DNA from: Rhodoluna sp.
GTDB taxonomy: Bacteria; Actinomycetota; Actinomycetes; Actinomycetales; Microbacteriaceae
Assembly (NCBI GenBank): GCA_030832065.1
Contig: JAURJV010000020.1
Coordinates: 1-38,409 of the forward strand
Reading direction: 5' to 3'
Length of the DNA stretch: 38,409 bases
Of this stretch, positions 10,087 to 18,308 are shown piece after piece. Numbering within the stretch: position 1 is the stretch's first letter; each line of letters begins with the position of its first letter. The notes beneath the pieces are model-generated. The model worked only from the letters and a program-made list of their open reading frames with translations, was not told the DNA's origin and ran no database searches. Both the position numbers and the translations under genes were made by a program.

Positions 10087-11105
10087 TTCTTTGCGCTCCT
10101 ATCCCAGAATGATGGACCAACCGGTTCATTGAAGTCGTCCTGTGCTCTCAGGTAGCCTTCGTCATCTACGTAGATTGGAAGCTGGGGGAGAGCTCTTGAA
10201 GCAGGACCAAATACAACTTTGCAACCGTCAACCAGATCAAAGGTTGATTGGTGACATGGGCAAAGCAGGTGATGAGTGGTCTGCTCGTAGAGTGCAACCG
10301 GACAACCCACGTGCGTGCAAATCTTTGAGTAGGCCACGATACCTTGGTATGACCAAGACTTTTTCTCTTCGGTTTCGATCAGAATGTCTTTGTCAACGCG
10401 AACCAGTAACACAGCGGCCTTAGCTTTTTGCTCCAGGTAGTCTTCTTGCTCTGGACTTAATCCTTCAGGAATTACGTGATACACCGAGCCAACAGTTACT
10501 TCGCTTGCCTTGATTGGAGTGCCGTAAGGGTCGCGAGCAAGTCTGGTGCCCTTCTTCCAAGCGGTGTGACGAAGAGAATTACCTGGGTTAGGGCCAAGGT
10601 CAGCAAAGAGAATTACAGCTGGAAGTGGGAATAGCGCAAGAGCTCCGTAAAGAGTTCGACGAATTAGCTTCCTTCTGCTGAAACCAGATTCTTGGTTAGC
10701 TAGGTTGATAACTTCGATAGCGGCGGCACGTTTTTCTTCGGAAGAAGCAATTGGGTGCCGATCTTCCGCCACTTCGTTGTCTGGCATCAGTGTCTTAGCC
10801 CAGTGGATGGCACCGATACCGATACCCAAAAGACCTAGGGTGATTCCAATTCCTAGATACATGTTGTTTAAACGAACAGTAGTTAGTTCTTCAGTGATTG
10901 GGAAAGCAAAGTATGCATAAAGTGCAAAAGCGCTTCCTAGCATTGAGATAACAAAAAGTAATGCGACTTGTCTAACCGCACGCTTCTCGTGCTTTACCGA
11001 CTTGTCGGTCATTCTCACGCGATGTGGTTCAAGGCCTGGATCTCTAACGGCATCCGCACGGACTACAGCTAGTCCGGTTTCTTCGTGTTTCGACTGCTCG
11101 CTCAA
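10083..11105 (-). CDS. qcrA: Cytochrome bc1 complex Rieske iron-sulfur subunit
   Basis: 340 aa; CTHVGCPV and CPCHQSTFD Rieske motifs; N-terminal TM segments. Confidence 0.97.
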   Translation of the reverse strand: MSEQSKHEETGLAVVRADAVRDPGLEPHRVRMTDKSVKHEKRAVRQVALLFVISMLGSAFALYAYFAFPITEELTTVRLNNMYLGIGITLGLLGIGIGAIHWAKTLMPDNEVAEDRHPIASSEEKRAAAIEVINLANQESGFSRRKLIRRTLYGALALFPLPAVILFADLGPNPGNSLRHTAWKKGTRLARDPYGTPIKASEVTVGSVYHVIPEGLSPEQEDYLEQKAKAAVLLVRVDKDILIETEEKKSWSYQGIVAYSKICTHVGCPVALYEQTTHHLLCPCHQSTFDLVDGCKVVFGPASRALPQLPIYVDDEGYLRAQDDFNEPVGPSFWDRSAKN

Positions 11106-11120
11106 TTTTGTCTTTCTTCT

Positions 11121-11921
11121 TTAGTTAGATTTAGCGCCAAGCCATACGGTGATGGCAATAATAAGACCTAGCATTCCGAACCAGGCGAGTAGACCTTCGG
11201 TTACCGGTCCTAAACCACCAAGGTCATCACCACCGACAGAACTGTTCTCCTGAAGGTAAGTCAGATAGGTGATGATGTCGTTCTTCTCTTCTGGGGTAAT
11301 GTTTGCGTCATTGAATACCGGCATGTTTTGCGGTCCAGTGATCATCGCTTCATAAATGGTTTTAGCTGAAGAGCCCATCAAACCTGGTGCATACTTACCT
11401 TCGGTAAGAGCACCACCTTTACCTGCAGCGTTGTGGCACATCGCACAGTTGATTCTGAACAGCTCTCCACCTTTAGTTGGATCGCCATTAGCCTGCAGGT
11501 AAGCCTGGTCAGGAATTGCTGGACCATCGGCAAGTGAGCCGACGTAGGCTGCCATTGCTGAGATTTGCTCTTCAGTAAACTGCACTGGCTTGACTTGCAA
11601 TTGTGGACCGCTAGCGGCTCCTGGCATACGTCCGGTTGAAACTTGGAAATCAACTGCAGCCTCACCAACACCAATAAGTGAAGGGGCAATTAGTTCTCTA
11701 CCTTCAGCATTTCTACCGTGACATGAAGCACAGTTAGCAAGAAATAGTTTCTTTCCATACTGAATCTGAGATTCGCTTCGGACAGTCTGTCGGTCGGGGG
11801 AGACCGCGGCGTTGACAGCGGTGTAACCTGAGCCTACGACCAGCAGTCCAGCAAAGAGAACTGCTATCAGAGATTTTGGACTGCGACGCAGACCATTTAG
11901 TTTCTTTTTCAACTTAGCCAT
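11121..11921 (-). CDS. qcrC: Cytochrome bc1 complex diheme cytochrome c subunit
   Basis: Two CxxCH sites (CASCHG, CAMCHN), N- and C-terminal TM segments. Confidence 0.96.
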   Translation of the reverse strand: MAKLKKKLNGLRRSPKSLIAVLFAGLLVVGSGYTAVNAAVSPDRQTVRSESQIQYGKKLFLANCASCHGRNAEGRELIAPSLIGVGEAAVDFQVSTGRMPGAASGPQLQVKPVQFTEEQISAMAAYVGSLADGPAIPDQAYLQANGDPTKGGELFRINCAMCHNAAGKGGALTEGKYAPGLMGSSAKTIYEAMITGPQNMPVFNDANITPEEKNDIITYLTYLQENSSVGGDDLGGLGPVTEGLLAWFGMLGLIIAITVWLGAKSN

Positions 11922-11941
11922 TCTTTATTTCTATTTTGTGC

Positions 11942-12559
11942 TTACTTCAAAACGTAAATGATTAGGAAAAGACCGATCCAAACTACGTCAACAAAGTGCC
12001 AGTAGTAGGAGACAACTATTGCGCTGGTAGCTTCCTTGTGTCCAAATTTCTTGGCAGCGAAAGCCCTACCAATAACGAATAGGAAAGCTATAAGACCACC
12101 GGTAACGTGCAGAGCATGGAAGCCAGTAGTCATGTAGAAAGCAGATCCATAAGAGTTTGAAGAAAGAGAAACTCCTTCGCTAACCAGGGTTGCGTACTCC
12201 CAAACCTGACCAGAAACGAAGATCGCACCCAAGATGTAACTGAGGATAAACCACTCGACCATTCCCCATTTCATAGGGGAGAGGCCTGTTGCCCTTGGCT
12301 GCATGCGCTCAGCTGCAAACACACCGAATTGGGCGGTGAAAGAAGAAGCAACCAGAATCAAAGTGTTGATAAGAGCAAAAGGAAAGTTCAGAATTGCTGT
12401 ATCTGACGCCCAAATTTCAGGAGAGTTCCCTCTCAGGCTGAAATACATGGCAAATAGAGCTGCGAAGAACATTACTTCTGAGCCCAACCATACGATTGTT
12501 CCCACCGAAGTGGCACTTGGTCTGTGGATTTGTGAGTGAGTCATGGGTGCTGTTGACAT
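11942..12559 (-). CDS. ctaE: Cytochrome c oxidase subunit III
   Basis: 205 aa; [47 protein letters not shown]. Confidence 0.96.
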   Translation of the reverse strand: MSTAPMTHSQIHRPSATSVGTIVWLGSEVMFFAALFAMYFSLRGNSPEIWASDTAILNFPFALINTLILVASSFTAQFGVFAAERMQPRATGLSPMKWGMVEWFILSYILGAIFVSGQVWEYATLVSEGVSLSSNSYGSAFYMTTGFHALHVTGGLIAFLFVIGRAFAAKKFGHKEATSAIVVSYYWHFVDVVWIGLFLIIYVLK

Positions 12560-12598
12560 GGTTCTATCCTACTCCAGCGAGTTGGTGAAACGGGCCAG

Positions 12599-12622
12599 AA
12601 ACCCTGTTCTGTCGGGGTTTTT
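12599..12622 (+). promoter_or_regulatory. Terminator-like hairpin in the trpD 5' region (possible attenuator)
   Basis: AAACCC-TGTTCTGTCG-GGGTTT followed by TT; lies between divergent ctaE and trpD, about 30 nt upstream of the trpD ATG. Confidence 0.3.
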
Positions 12623-12650
12623 ATCCAAAATTAGTCACTAAACTTTAGAC

Positions 12651-13721
12651 ATGAACCCAGAAAATAACTGGCAAAAATTGATCGCTAATTTGACCCAAAA
12701 CATTAACCTGTCCAGGGGAGAAGCACAGTGGGCCATGGCCCAAATGATGAGTGGTCAAGCTGCCAAAGAGGACATCATAGATTTTCTTCTGGCACTCAAA
12801 GCCAAGGGCGAATCGCAGGATGAAATTTCTGGATTCATCGACGTCATGTTGGAAAACTCAGTAAAGGTTCCAGTTACCTCGGATGCCATCGACATAGTTG
12901 GAACTGGGGGAGATCAACTTGGCACTGTAAACATTTCGACTATGGCTGCCATCGTCATAGCCGCTTGTGGTTACCCTGTGCTCAAACACGGCTCGAGATC
13001 AGCATCCGGTAAAACTGGATCATCGGAGATGCTTGAGGCTCTTGGAATCAAATTAGACCTTACTCCGGAGCAACTCGCTCAGGTTTTTGATAAAACCTCG
13101 ATAACCTTCTTTTTTGCCCCGCTCTTTCATCCTTCGCTAAAGCATGTAGCTCCAATCCGCAAGGAAATGGGTGTTCCGACAACCTTCAACTTCCTTGGGC
13201 CTCTGGCGAACCCCGTCCAGCCACTTGCCACCGCCTTGGGGGTCGCTAAAGCAGGAGTGCTACCCCTAATGGCCAATGAAATAAAGGACAGGAACCGTTC
13301 AGCGGTTATTTTTAGGGGTTCAGATGGCCTTGATGAGCTAACCATAACTGGGAACAGCCAAATTACCCTGGTTCACGCTGGGGACGCCAAAAGTTTCGAA
13401 TTTAGCCCAACTTCTCTGGGTATTTCTCCGGCTGGAGTCCAAGACTTGATCGGTGGCGACGCCCAAACCAATGCTGCAGTAGCAAGAGGCCTATTTGAGG
13501 GCGTTTTGGGGGAGCACAACCCAATTTTTCAAATAGTGGCCCTAAATGCTGCGGCGGGACTAACTGCCTATGAATTGGCTAAATCAGCTGGTTTAGATCA
13601 ATTCAATTTTGAGGATTCGCTTGCCAGAAACTTTGTGGCAGCCAGCCAAGCAATAATCTCCGGTAAAGCCAAGCAGAAGCTCATTCAATGGATTGTAAGT
13701 AGCAACTCATTCGGGGAGTAG
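12651..13721 (+). CDS. trpD: Anthranilate phosphoribosyltransferase
   Basis: IVGTGGDQLGTVNISTMAAIV, KHGSRSASGKTGSSEMLEALG, FNFLGPLANP. Confidence 0.95.
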   Translation: MNPENNWQKLIANLTQNINLSRGEAQWAMAQMMSGQAAKEDIIDFLLALKAKGESQDEISGFIDVMLENSVKVPVTSDAIDIVGTGGDQLGTVNISTMAAIVIAACGYPVLKHGSRSASGKTGSSEMLEALGIKLDLTPEQLAQVFDKTSITFFFAPLFHPSLKHVAPIRKEMGVPTTFNFLGPLANPVQPLATALGVAKAGVLPLMANEIKDRNRSAVIFRGSDGLDELTITGNSQITLVHAGDAKSFEFSPTSLGISPAGVQDLIGGDAQTNAAVARGLFEGVLGEHNPIFQIVALNAAAGLTAYELAKSAGLDQFNFEDSLARNFVAASQAIISGKAKQKLIQWIVSSNSFGE

Positions 13722-13771
13722 CTCTAAGCGACCAGATAAACATTACTTGACATAATGTTCATTATCGGTTA

Positions 13772-14242
13772 TTACTCAAACCTGCGAACCAGGTAATTAC
13801 TGAGCTCATGAGGTCCTACAGACTCTCCACTGGCTATTAGATCTGAAACCTTCCACCAACGATATTCCAAGATGTCTCTGAGCTCATCTGAAGTGAAACC
13901 TGAAGTATCAATTTTGAAATCATCAACTTGAAGTTCATAAATCGTGTCTTTGTAGGTGTGGTAATTCTTGCCATCTGCCCAATCCCAGCGGCCTTCAGTT
14001 ACTAAGACTGGTTCGCCCAGCTCGGCAGAATCAACTATTAGGCCGGTTTCTTCGAAAAGCTCACGAATAGCGGCAACCAGAGTACTTTCGCCTAAATCTA
14101 TGCCACCACCAGGCGTCAGCCATCTTGGTGGTAAACCTACTTCAGGGTCGAAATGGGTCTTTAGCAAAAATACTTCGTTTTTCTGATTGAAAATCAACAC
14201 ACGGGCCGTTTCACGGTGTTTTACATGGTGTTTTTCACTCAT
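13772..14242 (-). CDS. Nudix hydrolase
   Basis: Nudix box GGGIDLGESTLVAAIRELFEETGL. Confidence 0.93.
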   Translation of the reverse strand: MSEKHHVKHRETARVLIFNQKNEVFLLKTHFDPEVGLPPRWLTPGGGIDLGESTLVAAIRELFEETGLIVDSAELGEPVLVTEGRWDWADGKNYHTYKDTIYELQVDDFKIDTSGFTSDELRDILEYRWWKVSDLIASGESVGPHELSNYLVRRFE

Positions 14243-14856
14243 TCGGGAACCACCGTGTTTGGATTAGCCACTTTTGGATCAAAGCCAAAAACTTTCATCC
14301 AAATCTGCAGAAAGTAACCAATCCCAATGGCAAATAAAGCGGTTCCAAGCCCTGCTGTGCCACCTAAAGCCCATCCAGTGATTAGCACAATCGCTTCACC
14401 CAAGGTCCTAACCAGCCAGAATGGCCAGCCTGAGACCCTGGTGAGACCAACCATAAGTCCATCTCGTGGGCCACCACCGAGGTGAGCTGAAATGTAAAGG
14501 CCTGAGCCCATCGAGATAACAACAAGCCCCAAAATTAGCCAGAGCAGATTCCAGCCAAAACCATCTAACTTTGGCATGAATGGCGCATTCCAGTCAGCAA
14601 ATGGCCCGATTGCCATAGCGTTCACGAGAGTTCCGATTCCTGGCTTCTGTTTTATGGGAATCCAAAGCATAAGGACAATAGCGCTAATAATGGTTGCTGC
14701 TACCCCAAAGCTTAAACCTGTTTGGTGTTGCAGCCCTTGGGTAAGAACATCCCATGGTGGAACTCCCAGACCGGTGTGGATCATCATCGCTAAACCTAGG
14801 CCCACCAGATACAGACCTATCATGAGTCTGCCAATAGGTTTAATCTTGGATTTCAT
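14239..14856 (-). CDS. YczE/YitT-type integral membrane protein
   Basis: 205 aa; GLGVPPWDVLTQGLQHQTGLSFG and GGGPRDGLMVGL motifs; multiple TM segments. Confidence 0.8.
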   Translation of the reverse strand: MKSKIKPIGRLMIGLYLVGLGLAMMIHTGLGVPPWDVLTQGLQHQTGLSFGVAATIISAIVLMLWIPIKQKPGIGTLVNAMAIGPFADWNAPFMPKLDGFGWNLLWLILGLVVISMGSGLYISAHLGGGPRDGLMVGLTRVSGWPFWLVRTLGEAIVLITGWALGGTAGLGTALFAIGIGYFLQIWMKVFGFDPKVANPNTVVPE

Positions 14857-14896
14857 CGAAACTAGCCTATCGCTGGAGCGATAGAACGGATGCAGA

Positions 14897-15646
14897 TTGC
14901 AGCAGCACCCTTACTTCATAAAGGACAGAGTGGTTGTCCTGGCGCACCGTGGTTTAACTCCCCCGACTGAAAACACGATTGAGGCTTTTGGAAATGCAAC
15001 TAATGCTGGAGCCGATTATTTGGAGACTGACATAAGGGTTACCGCCGACGGTGTTGCGGTTCTCACTCACGATAAGGATCTAAGAAGGGTCTTCGGCGAT
15101 CGTCGAAGAGTTAGAGGCGTATCACTAGCTGAACTGAGAACTCTAACGCCTATCGCTGGTGGTCACCTTGCAACCTTGGCTGAAGTACTTCTAAAGTTCC
15201 CCACCGCCAGATTCAATCTAGACATCAAGGAAAACGCTGCAATAAAACCAACAGTTGCCGTAATAGAGGAACATTCAGCGCACCACAGGGTTTTAGTTTC
15301 TAGCTTTAGTAATCGAAGAAGGCTGAGAGCCCTAAAAATGTTCTCTAAACCAGTAGCGACTTCAGCCAGTGCAACGGTAATGGTGAAGGCAAAAATCTGG
15401 GAAAAACTTGGAGTTCCACTAGATCAACTTTTGAAAGGTATCGGAGCAGTCCAGGTGCCTCCCAGAATGTATGGACTGAAGTTCAACGACCCGTTTTTCA
15501 TAAAAAGCGTCAAGGACACTAAGACCCAGATCCACTTCTGGACCATCAACGACGAAGATGAGATATTGGAGCTTTTAGAACTCGGTGCCGACGGAATCGT
15601 TACGGACAACACTCCTTTGGCAATTAAAGTTGTGGAAAAGTTCTAG
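14897..15646 (+). CDS. Glycerophosphodiester phosphodiesterase
   Basis: LAHRGLTPPTENTIEAFGNATNAGADYLETDIRVTADGVAVLTHD; TTG start uncertain. Confidence 0.93.
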   Translation: MQQHPYFIKDRVVVLAHRGLTPPTENTIEAFGNATNAGADYLETDIRVTADGVAVLTHDKDLRRVFGDRRRVRGVSLAELRTLTPIAGGHLATLAEVLLKFPTARFNLDIKENAAIKPTVAVIEEHSAHHRVLVSSFSNRRRLRALKMFSKPVATSASATVMVKAKIWEKLGVPLDQLLKGIGAVQVPPRMYGLKFNDPFFIKSVKDTKTQIHFWTINDEDEILELLELGADGIVTDNTPLAIKVVEKF

Positions 15647-15709
15647 ATTTGGGAATTTATCGACCAGATTTAGTGTTCTAAGTAGTGCAATAACTAATAA
15701 GGAGCACCA

Positions 15710-16012
15710 ATGAACTCAACCCCACAGCCCCTCTCCCCTAGGCAGACAATTGAATACATCTGTCCCAAGGAGCACATCACTTCGATAATTTTTGCTGCCG
15801 AAGTTGAACTACCTCAGGAATGGGATTGCAAACACTGCTCACTGACCGCAAAGCTTAGAATCGCCTTCGAACCTGCCGTTGAGAAAGCCCCTGAGAAAAT
15901 TGCCAGAACTCATCTGGATATTTTGCATGAGCGCAGAAGTAAGGCTGAATTAGAGGAAATCCTCAAAGAAGCCATTACTGATCTTCGTCGCAGGCGCAAG
16001 AAGGCCAGTTAA
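15710..16012 (+). CDS. rbpA: RNA polymerase-binding protein RbpA
   Basis: YICPKEHITSIIFAAEVELPQEWDCKHC and ARTHLDILHERRSKAELEEIL, typical of RbpA. Confidence 0.9.
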   Translation: MNSTPQPLSPRQTIEYICPKEHITSIIFAAEVELPQEWDCKHCSLTAKLRIAFEPAVEKAPEKIARTHLDILHERRSKAELEEILKEAITDLRRRRKKAS

Positions 16013-16722
16013 TCTCTTCTGAAGACTCTTTGAATCCCAAACTTTGTCATGAGCTTTAGAGCTTCAATGACGATATCGGTGCTCATTTTTGATGTGCCAA
16101 TTTCTCTTTCAACAAAAGTTATTGGAACTTCTGCAACTCTCCCCTTGGCTTGCAGGGTTCGATAAGCCATCTCTATTTGAAACGAGTATCCCCTGGCATT
16201 AACGCCAGCTAGGTCTAGCTGTTTTAGGAAGTCGGCTCGGAAAGCCCTAAAGCCTGCGGTCATGTCATTGATGTTTGACCCCAACATGACCCGAGCATAA
16301 ATGTTCCCGCCCCTTGATAACCACTGACGATAGAACGGCCAGTTGAGCGTCTTTCCACCTCTAACATATCTCGAACCGATTACCAGGTCGTTCTTTGCTG
16401 CCATTGCTAGCAGTTTCGGCAGATCTTCTGCACGATGAGAACCATCGGCATCCATTTCGACCATGACATCAAACTTCCTTGAGAACCCCCAGTCGAAGCC
16501 GGCTAAGTACGCCGCACCAAGTCCCTCCTTACCCTTTCGGTGTAAAACACTTATGGACTTATTGGCCTTGGCCAATCGATCTGCTATCGCACCAGTCCCA
16601 TCCGGACTGGAGTCGTCAACAATAAGAAGCGAGACGGCAGGGTTAAATTTGAATAGTAATTCGACACTCTTTTCGATGTTGCCCGCTTCGTTGTAGGTCG
16701 GCATGATCACCAGGGTTTTCAC
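16009..16722 (-). CDS. ppm1: Polyprenol monophosphomannose synthase (GT2)
   Basis: MPTYNEAGNIEKSV, VDDSSPDGTGAIAD, VEMDADGSHRAEDLP, GSRYVRGG. Confidence 0.9.
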   Translation of the reverse strand: MKTLVIMPTYNEAGNIEKSVELLFKFNPAVSLLIVDDSSPDGTGAIADRLAKANKSISVLHRKGKEGLGAAYLAGFDWGFSRKFDVMVEMDADGSHRAEDLPKLLAMAAKNDLVIGSRYVRGGKTLNWPFYRQWLSRGGNIYARVMLGSNINDMTAGFRAFRADFLKQLDLAGVNARGYSFQIEMAYRTLQAKGRVAEVPITFVEREIGTSKMSTDIVIEALKLMTKFGIQRVFRRD

Positions 16723-18302
16723 TTAGCCCTTCGCTTTCCTAGCAAAGTACTTGCAACAGCTAGAAGGAACAGGGCAATTGCTATGCCAAAGGCCAAAGGT
16801 TCGATGTATCGCCCAAAGATCATTGCAGGAGTTTTGCCTTTATGCAGCTCGATGTCTTCAACCATGTAGTCGGGTTTAAAACTCTCAAGTTCTTGCATAA
16901 CAGATCCATCTGGTGCATAAATACCTGAAACTCCAACTGTTGAAATTGAAACAACAGTTCTACCCGTTTCTATAGCGCGCATCCTTGAAATGGCTGCAAG
17001 TTGAACTCCTTGAACACTCCTACCAAAGTCAGAACTATTGGTTTGAATCATTAGAGCTTGAGCTCCAGAGTCAATTAGGTCATAGTTCAACTCATCGATA
17101 GTTACTTCAAAACAAATCAGGGAACCAACTTCGACATTATCTTTAACTTCAAATATTCCATCGCGAACTCCCGGTGACATGTCCCAACCAATCAAACCAA
17201 TCATGGATGGAGCAAGTGCCATAAAGAAGGAACGATAAGGAACATATTCACCAAAAGGAACAGGTCGCTTTTTGTCGTACCAGTCAGCGATACCCTTTTC
17301 AGGTAACCATAAATCAACTTCGTTGTAGAAGTCAGATCCCCTGAAAGTCTTGTTACCGAATAAAAGTGGTGCTTTGAGCTCTTCGTTAACAAAGTTAGTG
17401 ATCTTCAAATTCGGTTCAACCATTGTGATTGGGTCTAAATCTGATGAGTTCTCCGGCCAAACCATTAGTTCAACGCCATCAGCACCCCCCGAACTAACTA
17501 GCTCTTTAGCAACGGTTAAGTGTTTATCAAGTATGGAACCTGGTGGGTTATCCGCGAACAAGCCAGCGTTAGCGTTTCCCTGAACTGCGGCTACTCTGAG
17601 GGTTCCTGAGGGTTCTGGCTTGATGAGTCCGATACCAAGAGGAACTAACGCGGTAAGTAGAAGTGCGATTGTAGCGCTTCCCCAATTTTGAAATCGAGCT
17701 CGTAAACCAAACCCCTGTGGCAGAGGGTGGAGAAATTTTATAGTGATCAGTGCACTCACCGAGACGATCAACCAGCTAAGCCCGGCGATGTCGATAGCCC
17801 AAGCCCATTTCGCTAGCGGGTTATCAACCTGACTCAACCCAAGTCTTGCCCAAGGAAGTCCTCCGAAAGGAAAGTGACCGGCGACATACTCTCTGCCGGT
17901 ATAGATAGCTCCTATGGCAACAGCGGTTAGTGCATTAGCCAAGGAGCGATTCTTCATTGAGTTGAACCAGCGCCAAACCACGGATATGATGGCGCAGCCA
18001 AGCCCAAAGATCAAAGCTTCGATAATCGTCAGCGCTGCCCAAGGTATTGGGCCCAGATATGTTGTCAACCAAATCAGTACCAGCCCGTAGAAAGCAAAAC
18101 CGCCGATAAACCCAACAAAGAACGACTTGAAGAATGTCATGCGGTTTATGGCTATCAGAGTTAGAAAAACCCCGATAAATGCTCCAACGCCAAAGTTAAA
18201 GCTTGGGAAGGAAGTGGCCAGTAGCAATCCGCCCGCTACGGCAATTGGGACTCTCCCCCAGAGCGATTCAGAATTTCTGAACCAATTCATAAACTTTTGC
18301 AT
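16719..18302 (-). CDS. lnt: Apolipoprotein N-acyltransferase
   Basis: 527 aa; multi-TM N-terminus then nitrilase domain; candidate catalytic residues in MVWPENSSDLDP (Glu), DKKRPVPFGEYVP (Lys), SLICFEV (Cys). Confidence 0.93.
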   Translation of the reverse strand: MQKFMNWFRNSESLWGRVPIAVAGGLLLATSFPSFNFGVGAFIGVFLTLIAINRMTFFKSFFVGFIGGFAFYGLVLIWLTTYLGPIPWAALTIIEALIFGLGCAIISVVWRWFNSMKNRSLANALTAVAIGAIYTGREYVAGHFPFGGLPWARLGLSQVDNPLAKWAWAIDIAGLSWLIVSVSALITIKFLHPLPQGFGLRARFQNWGSATIALLLTALVPLGIGLIKPEPSGTLRVAAVQGNANAGLFADNPPGSILDKHLTVAKELVSSGGADGVELMVWPENSSDLDPITMVEPNLKITNFVNEELKAPLLFGNKTFRGSDFYNEVDLWLPEKGIADWYDKKRPVPFGEYVPYRSFFMALAPSMIGLIGWDMSPGVRDGIFEVKDNVEVGSLICFEVTIDELNYDLIDSGAQALMIQTNSSDFGRSVQGVQLAAISRMRAIETGRTVVSISTVGVSGIYAPDGSVMQELESFKPDYMVEDIELHKGKTPAMIFGRYIEPLAFGIAIALFLLAVASTLLGKRRAK

Positions 18303-18308
18303 GATTAT

